DNA from: Ralstonia sp. TCR112
Lineage (GTDB): Bacteria; Pseudomonadota; Gammaproteobacteria; Burkholderiales; Burkholderiaceae
Assembly: GCF_007997035.1 (NCBI RefSeq)
Contig: NZ_VOSS01000006.1
Span: 1-64,000 of the forward strand
Length of the DNA: 64,000 nt
Reading direction: 5' to 3'
The position numbers and the translations under genes were made by a program. The notes beneath the pieces were generated by a model, which was not told the origin of the DNA, made no database searches, and saw nothing but the letters and a program-made list of their open reading frames with translations. The number at the start of each line of letters is the position of its first letter. Position 1 is the first letter of the stretch. Below are positions 18,987-26,682 of the stretch, in pieces.

Positions 18987-19196
18987 GTTGATTCCGATGT
19001 CTTCAAACACTGTTGCCGGCACTGCTGCCGGACCGATCCGGTGTTCTGTATGGCGGCTTGCTCCGGACCGATCTTTCCCGGCCCGGAGCGCCACACAGTT
19101 CCCGCCCCTCTTTCGCCGCGCGTGATTGCTGCGCGGTCGTCTTAATGCCTGTCTGCTGCTCTTGCTGCTGTTGTGCTGCTGGTGCTACATCGCGCG
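18987..19196 (-). promoter_or_regulatory. Long flgB-flgC spacer with repeats
   Basis: The 210 nt between flgB and flgC is large for this operon. It holds an exact 11-bp direct repeat (CCGGACCGATC at 19028-19038 and 19063-19073, plus-strand reading) and a CAG/GCA-rich stretch at about 19150-19190 just after the flgB stop. No open frame of note and no terminator with a T-run was seen. It may hold an internal promoter or an mRNA structure; this is inference. Confidence 0.3.
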
Positions 19197-19652
19197 CTAG
19201 CTGTTCTGAATGGCCGCCAGCATCGACTTGATCTTCTGCGTCACGATGCTCAGATCGGCCTCGTAACGCACGGTGTTATCGGCAAAGCGCATGCGCTCGC
19301 CGTCCATGTCCACCGTGTTGCCGTCGATGGACGGCTGCTGCGACGTGCGGTACTGCATCTCGCCCTGCAGCGCCTTGGTCTGCTGCGACAGCGATGCCTG
19401 CATCAGCGATACATCGCCGGCCGGCGCGCCATCGACCGTCAGGTGGCCTGAAGCCGTTGCCGTCATCGGCAGGCTGTTGCCGCTCTGCTGGCCGACCGCC
19501 TTCTGCAGCGCCGACTGAAAATCGAAGTCGCGCGCCTTGTAGTTGGGCGTATCGGCGTTGGCGATGTTCGAGGCCAGGATCTGGTGGCGCTGCGAGCGCA
19601 AGTGCAGCGCCTGCTCCTGAAAACCGAACAACTGATCCAGCTTGTCGACCAT
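19197..19652 (-). CDS. flgB: Flagellar proximal rod protein FlgB
   Basis: This 151-residue protein has the FlgB core LRSQRHQILASNIANADTPN with NYKARDFDF, and a C-terminal helix with the VRYEADLSIVTQKIKSMLAA stretch. Two Met codons lie close together. The second (19652) is preferred because an AAGGA ribosome site lies nine bases before it and only zero bases before the first (19661). FlgB is the first gene of the flgB-J operon and builds the base of the rod. It is divergent from flgA. Confidence 0.96.
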   Translation of the reverse strand: MVDKLDQLFGFQEQALHLRSQRHQILASNIANADTPNYKARDFDFQSALQKAVGQQSGNSLPMTATASGHLTVDGAPAGDVSLMQASLSQQTKALQGEMQYRTSQQPSIDGNTVDMDGERMRFADNTVRYEADLSIVTQKIKSMLAAIQNS

Positions 19653-20073
19653 GTCTGTCATTCCTTGCGTGTGGCGTCCTGGTGATTGCTGCCACCCGCC
19701 GGGGTTGCGTTCTGTCTTGCGTTTGCGTATTGCGCGTTCCCCTCGGCTGGAGAACTCGGCATCAGCGGCCCCTTCAAAACCGCCGATGCCGTCTCCAAAA
19801 CCGCTGAACCGCTTGTCTTGCTGAGTTGCCGTCATGCAACCTCAGTGGAAAAGGCCTGTCTGCGAACCGATATCCGGCCGGGAAACCATTTACCGGGGCA
19901 GGCTGTACGGCCAGGAACCGCACAACGCCAGGGACTTCACCACGTTGCAAAGTCTAGGGGCCGGTGTGCAAGACCATTCGTTGGAATAAGGGGGGGATTG
20001 GCCGACATTTCCGCATTTGGCGTTCGCGCACGCGTGGCTACACTTCACCGGACTTTTGATGAAGGGGCTTTCC
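19653..20073. promoter_or_regulatory. Divergent flgB / flgA intergenic region
   Basis: This 421-nt gene-free stretch lies between the start of flgB (minus) and flgA (plus) and must hold both promoters. I see no convincing sigma-28 site and could not place a sigma-54 or FlhDC site with confidence. A plus-strand reading of GGGGGGATTGGCCGACA near 19990-20006 resembles a sigma-28 -10 element but has no matching -35. Confidence 0.4.
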
Positions 20074-20931
20074 ATGTCCACGCGGTTTGCACGCAGCGCG
20101 CACCACCCGATCCGACCCGCCGCGACGGCACTGCCGCTGGCCGGGCGCCAGCGCAAGCTGTTGCTGATGCTGGCGTTGGGCCTGCTGGCCAGCCTGGTGC
20201 ACCCGATCCTGGCGCATGCACAAGGCATGGTGCGGGTGGGCTATCCGCCGGCCCAAGCCGTACAACAGCCCGCGCAGCCCACCACCATCCAGGGGCCCAA
20301 CGCCATCCAGATGCAGATCCAGCAACAGCTGCAGTCGCAACTGGACATCCTGGGCGGCACGAATGAGACGGGCGCGCCACGCGCGTCGGTGGAAGTTGGC
20401 CCCGTTGATGCACGCGTGGCCAACCAGCCCTGCGACCAGATCGACCTGATGCTGCCGGCGGCCAACCGCCTGCGCGGCCGTATACAAGTAGGCGTGCGCT
20501 GCCGCTCGCCGCATGCCTGGGCGGCCTGGGTGCCGGCCACGATCCAAATCACGGGGACGTATTACGTCGCCTCACACCCGCTGCCGCCGGGCAAGACGCT
20601 CGACATGGGCGATCTGGAAGCCCGCACGGGGGATCTGTCGATGCTGCCGGCCTCGGTCGTGCAGCAACCGGCCGATGTGGTGGGGCGTGTACTGCTCACG
20701 AGCGTGGCCGCCAACCAGCCGCTGCGCGCCGAGAGCCTGCGCCTGCCGATCGCCGTGCAAGCCGGCCAGACCGTCAAGCTCATCGCCGAGGGCGGCGGCT
20801 TCCAGGTCAGCAGCGACGGCCGGGCCATGAACCAGGCGGCCGTGGGCCAAGTCGCGCAGGTACGCACCGCCAACGGCAATGTCGTCTCCGGCATTGCGCA
20901 GTCCGCCGGCGTCGTGGCAATCCAGTTTTAA
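20074..20931 (+). CDS. flgA: P-ring assembly chaperone FlgA
   Basis: This 285-residue protein has a basic N-terminus and a signal helix (about residues 25-50, ending ILAHA), a Pro/Gln-rich linker, and the C-terminal SAF-type FlgA domain (about 155-285). That domain includes YYVASHPLPPGKTLDMGDL and the ending VVSGIAQSAGVVAIQF. FlgA binds FlgI in the periplasm until the P-ring forms. The ATG at 20074 is chosen because an AAGGGG site lies six bases upstream; a Met five codons earlier is possible. Confidence 0.95.
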   Translation: MSTRFARSAHHPIRPAATALPLAGRQRKLLLMLALGLLASLVHPILAHAQGMVRVGYPPAQAVQQPAQPTTIQGPNAIQMQIQQQLQSQLDILGGTNETGAPRASVEVGPVDARVANQPCDQIDLMLPAANRLRGRIQVGVRCRSPHAWAAWVPATIQITGTYYVASHPLPPGKTLDMGDLEARTGDLSMLPASVVQQPADVVGRVLLTSVAANQPLRAESLRLPIAVQAGQTVKLIAEGGGFQVSSDGRAMNQAAVGQVAQVRTANGNVVSGIAQSAGVVAIQF

Positions 20932-20990
20932 GACCAAATTGATAACGGCAGATCACTTTGCTACTGTGATGCGTGATCGATACCTGCCGC

Positions 20991-21018
20991 TAAAGTTTGG
21001 GCCGGGGTTGGCCGATAT
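20991..21018 (+). promoter_or_regulatory. Sigma-28 (FliA) promoter for flgM
   Basis: TAAAGTTT (20991-20998), 12 nt, then GCCGATAT (21011-21018). This is almost the exact FliA consensus (TAAAGTTT, 11 nt, GCCGATAA) with one base longer spacing. It lies 36 nt before the flgM start codon. It gives flgM (anti-sigma-28) its own late promoter, as known in enterics. Confidence 0.85.
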
Positions 21019-21053
21019 GGGTGTTAGGATGAACGCGCTCTTCGGAGACACCC

Positions 21054-21374
21054 GTGAAAATCAACCATATCGTGAACAACACGCCGGCCGTTGCGCCGAC
21101 CAAGGACGCTGCGTCCGGGTCGACGCGCGCGACCGGCTCGTCCCCGGCCGCTACGACGGCTTCGGGCACCACGCGCCACACCGGCGATGCACCGTCGCTG
21201 TCGGTCCAACAAGTCTCGCGCCAAGTGGGCAGCGGCGACTTCGACGCCGCACGCGTCGAGCAGATCCGCAGTGCCATCCAGAACGGCACGCTCAAGATGG
21301 ACGCCGGCAAGATCGCCGATGCGGCGCTTTCCGACGCGCAATCGCTGCTCTCCACGCGCTCCAAGAAGGTCTGA
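21054..21374 (+). CDS. flgM: Anti-sigma-28 factor FlgM
   Basis: This is a small (106-residue) protein with a Thr/Ala/Ser-rich, disordered-looking N-terminal half and a C-terminal half with the FlgM features SVQQVSRQV, FDAARVEQIRSAIQNGTLKM, AGKIADAAL. FlgM binds FliA (sigma-28) until the hook is complete, then is secreted. It starts with GTG preceded by GGAG at a good distance. Its own promoter is sigma-28 dependent, giving feedback. Confidence 0.93.
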   Translation: MKINHIVNNTPAVAPTKDAASGSTRATGSSPAATTASGTTRHTGDAPSLSVQQVSRQVGSGDFDAARVEQIRSAIQNGTLKMDAGKIADAALSDAQSLLSTRSKKV

Positions 21375-21513
21375 CGCGGGGTTGCCGTCGTCCGTCCCCT
21401 GTATTTTCTGACGCCGCCGGTCCGAGGGTTTCCGACCCTCGACTGATCGCGGCGGGGCGGCGTGCCGGCCGGCGGCTGCCCAAGCTTCCAAGCCTGAGCC
21501 TGAGGTAGCCACC

Positions 21514-21975
21514 ATGGACAACACACTGCTGATCCGCACCCTTGCCGACGAGCAGGAACTGCTGCGCGCAGCCACCCACACCCTGGATGCCGAAGCGCAG
21601 GCGTTGCGCGATGGCGACATGGCCGAGCTCGAGCGCATCACCCAGACCAAGCAGAAACAGCTTACCGCCTTGGGCGAGGCCGACCGGGAACGCCGCCTTT
21701 GGTGGGCCCAGCACGGCGGCGCCGATCCGTACGGGCTGGTCAAATACCTGCGCACCGACGAAACCGCCAGCCGCCTGTTCGACGAGAACCTGGCCCTGGC
21801 CCGCCTGCTGCGCCAACGCAACATCGACAACGGCACCCTGATCGACCTGCGCCTGCGCGCCACGCAGAACGCGCTGTCGGTCCTGCACGCCGCCAACAAC
21901 GGCGGCGGCACACCGTACGGCCGCGACGGCAAACAGCCGCTGTCGATGCCGCGCTTCTCGGTCGTCGCGCAATAA
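21514..21975 (+). CDS. flgN: FlgK/FlgL export chaperone FlgN
   Basis: This 153-residue, mostly helical protein with a long charged N-terminal helix pair (about residues 1-70, with TKQKQLTALGEADRERRLWW) fits the FlgN family. FlgN binds the C-termini of FlgK and FlgL and pilots them to the export gate. The neighbour flgM and the nearby flgKL support the call. It starts 139 nt after flgM, and an AGGTAGCCACC site precedes the ATG. Confidence 0.88.
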   Translation: MDNTLLIRTLADEQELLRAATHTLDAEAQALRDGDMAELERITQTKQKQLTALGEADRERRLWWAQHGGADPYGLVKYLRTDETASRLFDENLALARLLRQRNIDNGTLIDLRLRATQNALSVLHAANNGGGTPYGRDGKQPLSMPRFSVVAQ

Positions 21976-22004
21976 GCCACCACAACACGTCTTTTGGGTA
22001 CAAA

Positions 22005-22046
22005 AGCCCCGCTTTACGCTCACGTCAATGGGCGTGAAGTGGGGCT
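22005..22046 (+). terminator. Hairpin after flgN, probable terminator
   Basis: AGCCCC (22005-22010) pairs with GGGGCT (22041-22046), and the arms extend inward through CTT/AAG and TCACGTC/GGCGTGA to give a long stem. There is no strong T-run after it, so termination may be weak. It lies 30 nt after the flgN stop and closes the flgA-flgM-flgN unit. Confidence 0.55.
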
Positions 22047-22432
22047 AGCTGCTGCTGCCCGATCCTGCTATCTATAGGGGGTCTAGCACACCACCGATCG
22101 GGGTAAACAAAAAGGTTTACATCCCATTGATGGGTGCAACATGCATGCTGGGGATTTATTCTGCGATTTTGGCGGGGTTAATCCTCCGCGCCTGGCGACA
22201 TAAACAAGAAAAACCGGAAGGAAATTGCGTCTGAAATGGCGTGCAAGGTTTCGGCCCGGTGGCACTGCATTGTGGTGACCGCCGGTTGAACGGGGAAATA
22301 TACCGAGACCGCACGCCAGAAGCATTTCCACAAGCACGGCCACATTGATTTTGGACCGGCTGGTCCAAATAGACGGGGCAACACGCTGATTCCGGAAATG
22401 GGCAAACAAACCATAACCAGACAGGCGGCGCA
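22047..22432. promoter_or_regulatory. Gene-free region upstream of the LuxR-type regulator
   Basis: This 386-nt stretch is less GC-rich than its surroundings and has several short AT-rich patches (for example 22085-22165 and 22195-22230) that could hold promoters. No reading frame with coding character was found. Nothing specific is identified beyond a likely promoter for the gene at 22433. Confidence 0.35.
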
Positions 22433-23149
22433 GTGAAATCAATCGTAGTGGAGGCACACCCTTTGGTGCGTGCCGGCGCGACCCATGTGTTGCAATCCTT
22501 GCCGGCCATCACCGAAGTGGTCAGCGTCGAGCCGGACGAAGCCCTCTTTGAAAACCTCGCGGCGCATGCGGACGCCGAACTGGCCCTGATCGGCCTGCCC
22601 CTGCCGGGCATCGACGATCTGCCGGCCCTCTCCCGGCTGTTGCAACAGCCGCATCCCCGACATGTCGCCGTACTGGGCGAAACCGATTCCGCAGCGCACG
22701 TGCGTACGCTGATGCAATTGAATGTCTCTGCCTATTTGCTGAAAAGCTATTCCGGCAAATTGATTGCAGCAGCATTGGAATTGGTGCTCGCGGGCGGCCG
22801 TTATGTACCGGCATCCATCGTACTGACACGGCCTGAAGCCATTGCGGCAGGTTCGGCCAATGGTAATGACGATGGTGCGTTGCTCGGCCTGACGCAGCGT
22901 CAATATGAGATTCTCGTCTTGCTCTCGCGCGGGCATCCGGTCAAAACGATCAGCCGCATGCTCAGTATTTCCGAGGCGACAACGAAGGCGCATATCAACG
23001 CGCTGTATCGCCGGCTGGAAGTGCGCAGCCGTACCGAGGCCGTCTTCGTGGCCACGCAGCGCGGCGCCATGCTGCTGAATCAGCCGAACATTGGAGCGGA
23101 GCCCTCGTCGCCCGTCTCAGCGCCGCTGCGCCTGGCGCGCACCGGCTGA
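22433..23149 (+). CDS. LuxR/FixJ-type regulator with degenerate receiver
   Basis: This 238-residue protein has a receiver-like N-terminal domain (about residues 1-120) and a LuxR-type HTH (about 150-210, with LTQRQYEILVLLSRGHPVKTISRML). The receiver keeps the fold pattern but lacks the acidic pair (EAHPLV in place of DDHPLV) and the phosphate-accepting Asp (LIGLPLPG in place of LLDLxLPG). The late Lys is kept (YLLKSY). It is therefore unlikely to be phosphorylated. The start is a GTG without a strong ribosome site. No cognate kinase is adjacent. Its place beside the flagellar late genes suggests but does not prove a motility link. Confidence 0.85.
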   Translation: MKSIVVEAHPLVRAGATHVLQSLPAITEVVSVEPDEALFENLAAHADAELALIGLPLPGIDDLPALSRLLQQPHPRHVAVLGETDSAAHVRTLMQLNVSAYLLKSYSGKLIAAALELVLAGGRYVPASIVLTRPEAIAAGSANGNDDGALLGLTQRQYEILVLLSRGHPVKTISRMLSISEATTKAHINALYRRLEVRSRTEAVFVATQRGAMLLNQPNIGAEPSSPVSAPLRLARTG

Positions 23150-23179
23150 CGCTCCGCTCTTCCAGCTTCTGCGCATAAC

Positions 23180-23205
23180 AAAAAACGGCGCCCGAATCCG
23201 GACGC
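23180..23205 (-). terminator. Intrinsic terminator of the porin gene
   Basis: Read on the minus strand, GCGTCCG (23199-23205) pairs with CGGGCGC (23188-23194) with a GATT loop, followed by CG and six T (23180-23185 on the plus strand). It lies 65 nt after the porin stop and can also hold the converging regulator transcript. Confidence 0.75.
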
Positions 23206-23270
23206 GTTGCAAATGTCCGCCCACGCTGTCGAGACGCGGGCGGTGATAAGGAAAGCAGAACGCGAAAGGC

Positions 23271-24332
23271 TTAGAACTTTGCGCGGATGCCTACACCGAA
23301 GGTGTCAGCCGTCGACAGGTCCGACACCTTGTCGCGGAAGTACGCCGCATACACATCGGTGCGCTTGGACAGCGAATAGTCGTAACCGACCGCCCAGGTG
23401 TTGCGCTTCACGTCGGCCGCACCCGAAGTCTTCGTGTACGCGTACGACGCCAGAACGCTGCCCGGGCCCACCGGAATCGACACACCCAGCTGACCGCCGT
23501 TGCTCTTGGCGTCGCCGGTGCTGATCGTGTTCTTGATGTACTGGTACTGGCCGTACAGCTTGACCACGCCAAAGTCATACGTCGCGCCCAGCTGGGCCGC
23601 CGTCTGGCGCGCAAAGCCAGCCACGAGGCTGTTCAGGTCGCCCGCCGCGCCGTCGTAGCGCACCTGCTGGAACGCCGCCGTGGCCGCAAAATTGCCGCGG
23701 AAGTACAGCAGGCTGCCGCCCCACTTGTTCTGACCGTTGTGGCCGGCTTGCTCACCCGCGCCGTAGATCAGGTTAGCCGTCAGGCCGCCCATGTCCGGGG
23801 TGGAATACATGATCGAGTTGTCCCAGCCCGAATCCCCCACCAGGCCCGAGATACCTGCGGCGCCCGAACGGCCGTTGCCGAGGTAGGTGTGGAACACCAT
23901 CGGCGAGAACGTGTACGAATCGATGAACGGGTTAAACAGGATCGTCGAAACGAAGTACGGCGGGGTGTTACGACCGAGCTTGATCGAGCCCCAGCTGTTC
24001 GACTGCAGACCGACAAACGAATTACGTGCGAAGAAATGGTCGCCATCAAAGCGGCCGGACTTGCCCGTATCTGGGCGGAAGAACGCTTCCAGCGTGAAGA
24101 TCGCCTTCAGGCCGTTGCCCAGATCTTCGCTGCCCTTCATGCCCCAGTACGACGTCGACATGCCGCCCGAGTTGACACCCCAGGCGCGATCCTGGCCGAG
24201 GTTCTTGGTGGCACCCGCCCAAGCATCCACCTGGCCGTACAGCGTCACGGACGATTGGGCCTGTGCCGCGCCTGCGGCCAGCCCCGCAGCGGCAGCCAGC
24301 ACGGCCAGCGAAAAACGTCGCTTGAATTGCAT
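23271..24332 (-). CDS. Outer-membrane general porin (Burkholderiales type)
   Basis: This 353-residue protein has a clear signal peptide (about residues 1-25, ending GAAQA) and the mature start QSSVTLYGQVDAWAGATKN typical of Burkholderia/Ralstonia trimeric porins. It also has the SRNSFVGL-like motif (ARNSFVGLQSNSWGSIKLGR) and a C-terminal aromatic residue (IRAKF) needed for beta-barrel assembly. It should form a 16-strand trimeric pore for small solutes. Gene order gives no specific substrate. Confidence 0.95.
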   Translation of the reverse strand: MQFKRRFSLAVLAAAAGLAAGAAQAQSSVTLYGQVDAWAGATKNLGQDRAWGVNSGGMSTSYWGMKGSEDLGNGLKAIFTLEAFFRPDTGKSGRFDGDHFFARNSFVGLQSNSWGSIKLGRNTPPYFVSTILFNPFIDSYTFSPMVFHTYLGNGRSGAAGISGLVGDSGWDNSIMYSTPDMGGLTANLIYGAGEQAGHNGQNKWGGSLLYFRGNFAATAAFQQVRYDGAAGDLNSLVAGFARQTAAQLGATYDFGVVKLYGQYQYIKNTISTGDAKSNGGQLGVSIPVGPGSVLASYAYTKTSGAADVKRNTWAVGYDYSLSKRTDVYAAYFRDKVSDLSTADTFGVGIRAKF

Positions 24333-24592
24333 TATTGATTTCTCCCTCTTGTGGTTCCGGTGTGTTGAATCGACTGAATCAGCGTTGAGGCGGCAGGTGG
24401 CTCAACCCGCCGCCGCTGAGATGGCGCCGTGAATGCAACTGCCGTGCCAATACGTTGTCGGCAAAGCGTCGCTTCACAAATGAATGTGTTTTCCCGGGAA
24501 GGGGCGCAGACTAGCTTGAATACCCCAGGCGGACAAGTCCCCGTCGCGGGGTGTGTGGCGCCGTTTCTGCACCGGTCTGGCGCAGTGCGCTT

Positions 24593-25321
24593 TCAGTCGT
24601 TTTGGAGCACGCGGATGTCGACTTCGCGCGTGTAGCGCTCGGGGGAAAAATCGCAGTACGTGAGGGAGATCGGCACATCAGCCACGCTGTAGCCGATACG
24701 ACGCACACGGACCAGCGGCACGCCGGCCTCCACGCCGAGCTGCGCGGCCTGGTGAGCATCGGCCACGCAGGCCAGCGGGGCCTCGCGAGAGCGCGCAATG
24801 GTCAGGTTGGCGCGCTGAAAGACTTGCACGAACAGGCGATCTTCAAAGTCGCGCGCCTCGAGCATCGCCGCAAGCCGGGACGTGAGCCACGTACGCAGCA
24901 GCATGATGGACTGCCCATCCACCTGGGCGCGGCGCTCGACAAACGCCACCTGCGCGCCCACCGCCAGGTCAAGCGCGGCAGCCACGGTCTCGTCGGCCAC
25001 CTCCAGTTGAAATGCACTGACCGTATAGACGGCGCCCGGGACGTATTCCAGCGCGGCGTCGGACTGGCCCGGCGCGTACAGCACCGGCCGATGCGGCCCC
25101 ACGCGATCGAGCACGACGCTGCGCTGCCCGCGCGAGCGCTTGAGCAGCCCGCGCGCCGCCAGCTCATTCAGCGTGCGGCGCGCCGTCAAACGGGAGACGC
25201 CGTAGCGCTGGGCGACTTCATTCTCGCTGGGCGCGATGCTGCCGGCCGGCAAGGTTCCGTGCAGGATGTCGAGCCGAATGCGGTCGGCCAGTTCAAGGTA
25301 TTTGGGCAGGCGGGGCGTCAT
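24593..25321 (-). CDS. GntR family regulator with UTRA domain (HutC/FadR type)
   Basis: This 242-residue protein has an N-terminal GntR winged helix (about residues 10-72, with PSENEVAQRYGVSRLTARRTL) and a C-terminal UTRA ligand-binding domain (about 90-235). The family responds to small ligands such as sugars, histidine products or phosphonates. No target operon lies next to it: the porin (minus strand, 260 nt away) is the nearest. An uncommon 19-bp perfect hairpin lies just upstream of its start. Confidence 0.9.
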   Translation of the reverse strand: MTPRLPKYLELADRIRLDILHGTLPAGSIAPSENEVAQRYGVSRLTARRTLNELAARGLLKRSRGQRSVVLDRVGPHRPVLYAPGQSDAALEYVPGAVYTVSAFQLEVADETVAAALDLAVGAQVAFVERRAQVDGQSIMLLRTWLTSRLAAMLEARDFEDRLFVQVFQRANLTIARSREAPLACVADAHQAAQLGVEAGVPLVRVRRIGYSVADVPISLTYCDFSPERYTREVDIRVLQND

Positions 25322-25354
25322 GCCGTCGTTATACAGGAACGATCATCGCGCGCA

Positions 25355-25398
25355 GCAACGCAAATGGCCCACCGGGGCGGGTGGGCCATTTGCGTTGC
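25355..25398 (-). repeat. Perfect 19-bp inverted repeat between hns-like gene and GntR gene
   Basis: The arms at 25355-25373 and 25380-25398 are exact reverse complements, 19 bp each, with a 6-nt loop. On the minus strand it follows the hns-like stop by 35 nt and precedes the GntR start by 34 nt. No T-run follows it, so it is either a strong mRNA hairpin (end or stabiliser of the hns message), a regulator site, or a repetitive-element copy. It appears once in this window. Confidence 0.6.
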
Positions 25399-25432
25399 AC
25401 GCTTGCGCGCGCGTCAGGCAGGGCCTGAAAGA

Positions 25433-25723
25433 TCAGGCGATCAGGAATTTATCGCGGTTCTTGCCGATCCAGGCCGGAGCGCGGCCGCGGCCGGACCACG
25501 TTGCACCCGTCTTCGGATCACGGTACTTGGCCGGCACCGGCGCTTTCGCACCGGCACGACGACCGCGACGCTGAGCCAGGCCCAGGTCTTCAGCCGTCAG
25601 GCCATATTCGGCAACCGTCTGGCGCACTTGCTGGATCACCGCTTCCAGTTCCTTGGCGCGCGCAGTTTCGATCTGTTCTTCCAGTTTGGCCTTTTGTGCA
25701 ATCAATTCCTTGTATGTCGCCAT
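25433..25723 (-). CDS. H-NS family nucleoid protein
   Basis: This 96-residue protein has the H-NS layout: an N-terminal coiled coil (about residues 3-40, MATYKELIAQKAKLEEQIET) and a C-terminal DNA-binding domain (about 55-94). The DNA-binding domain has the motif KYRDPKTGATWSGRGRAPAW, in which the GRGRAP loop binds the minor groove. Short H-NS proteins of this form are common in Ralstonia and Burkholderia, often in several copies. It is preceded by an AT-rich promoter region. The start used fits the family; upstream codons do not. Confidence 0.93.
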   Translation of the reverse strand: MATYKELIAQKAKLEEQIETARAKELEAVIQQVRQTVAEYGLTAEDLGLAQRRGRRAGAKAPVPAKYRDPKTGATWSGRGRAPAWIGKNRDKFLIA

Positions 25724-26187
25724 ATGCGCTCCCAATAAATTCTGGTGTGAAGTCTGGTGTGGATCAGATATTAGATCAATTGTATTCATAACTGAAATCA
25801 AATTTCAACGTTTTTGATCATTCCCCTTCAAACCGCCCCTAAGCCAGCAATCAACTCTTGGCACACCCGATGCTCAGTTTCAACCGGAAAGTCGGATTGA
25901 CGCATGGGATTAGCGTACGCGATCATGCAGGGCCGCAAACTGGTATCGCGCTGCATTTCAGTGCCACCACCATAGCAAGCGCCGCCGGGTCCCGCAATTC
26001 CGGTTTTTGCCGCAAGCGGCAATCTGCAGCATCGCAGCAGTACAGCAACGCAACATCAATTCATACATAAGCCGCCGGCCCGGCATGCCACTGCACCGCG
26101 ATGGCATCTGCCATGGCCAGCCCATTTGGTGCGGCGGTAAAACGATTCAAAGCGCCACCCGCCTGGTTGCAGTTGGATGAGACAACG
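25724..26187. promoter_or_regulatory. AT-rich region upstream of the hns-like gene
   Basis: This is a 464-nt stretch without a gene. From 25724 to about 25850 it is clearly AT-richer than the rest of the window and must hold the hns-like promoter. H-NS proteins commonly bind AT-rich DNA, so autoregulation is plausible. The remainder holds only short, non-coding frames. Confidence 0.5.
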
Positions 26188-26544
26188 ATGAATTCGCCCT
26201 TGCCGCGTCGCTTTTACTATCTGCTTTTGGTCTTTGGTGTACTGGTTGGCATCTTGTTTGTCGCCGCGACCTTTTTCTTTCCCGAACGCTCGGTCGAGCG
26301 GATCAGTGCGTATTTCATCCTGACAATGGGAACATGCGTTTTGATGTGTGCAATCGGGTTGGCACTGACGCATCGCTGGATCGATCAGCATTTCGCCGTG
26401 CAGGAAAGTGAGAATGGTGCGGATGCTCAAATGGAACCTGCGCGCGCGTCCGAGCCTCCGCAAACCGTGAAATCCGCAACCGATCCCGGCAACAATGGAA
26501 CCGACAAAACCGATTCCCGATGTGTTGTATCGGCCACAAACTAG
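26188..26544 (+). CDS. Small predicted inner-membrane protein, function unknown
   Basis: This 118-residue protein has two membrane helices (about residues 9-29 and 40-62) and a hydrophilic, Glu/Asn/Thr-rich C-terminal half. I recognise no family. The ATG at 26188 is chosen because the first helix then follows a short basic N-terminus (PRRFYY); the frame is open further up but adds 29 non-membrane residues. No convincing ribosome site was seen. Confidence 0.5.
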   Translation: MNSPLPRRFYYLLLVFGVLVGILFVAATFFFPERSVERISAYFILTMGTCVLMCAIGLALTHRWIDQHFAVQESENGADAQMEPARASEPPQTVKSATDPGNNGTDKTDSRCVVSATN

Positions 26545-26682
26545 GCTTTGCGCCGCGCACGACTTTTGCGCATCATGAAGAGCATTGCCCCCGACCTCCG
26601 GTAGCCGGCGTTCTCGCGGCCAGCGTGGCGTGAAGTCGATGCTGAGTGAGATGTCGGGCAAGACCTCAGGTTGGAGCGTGGG

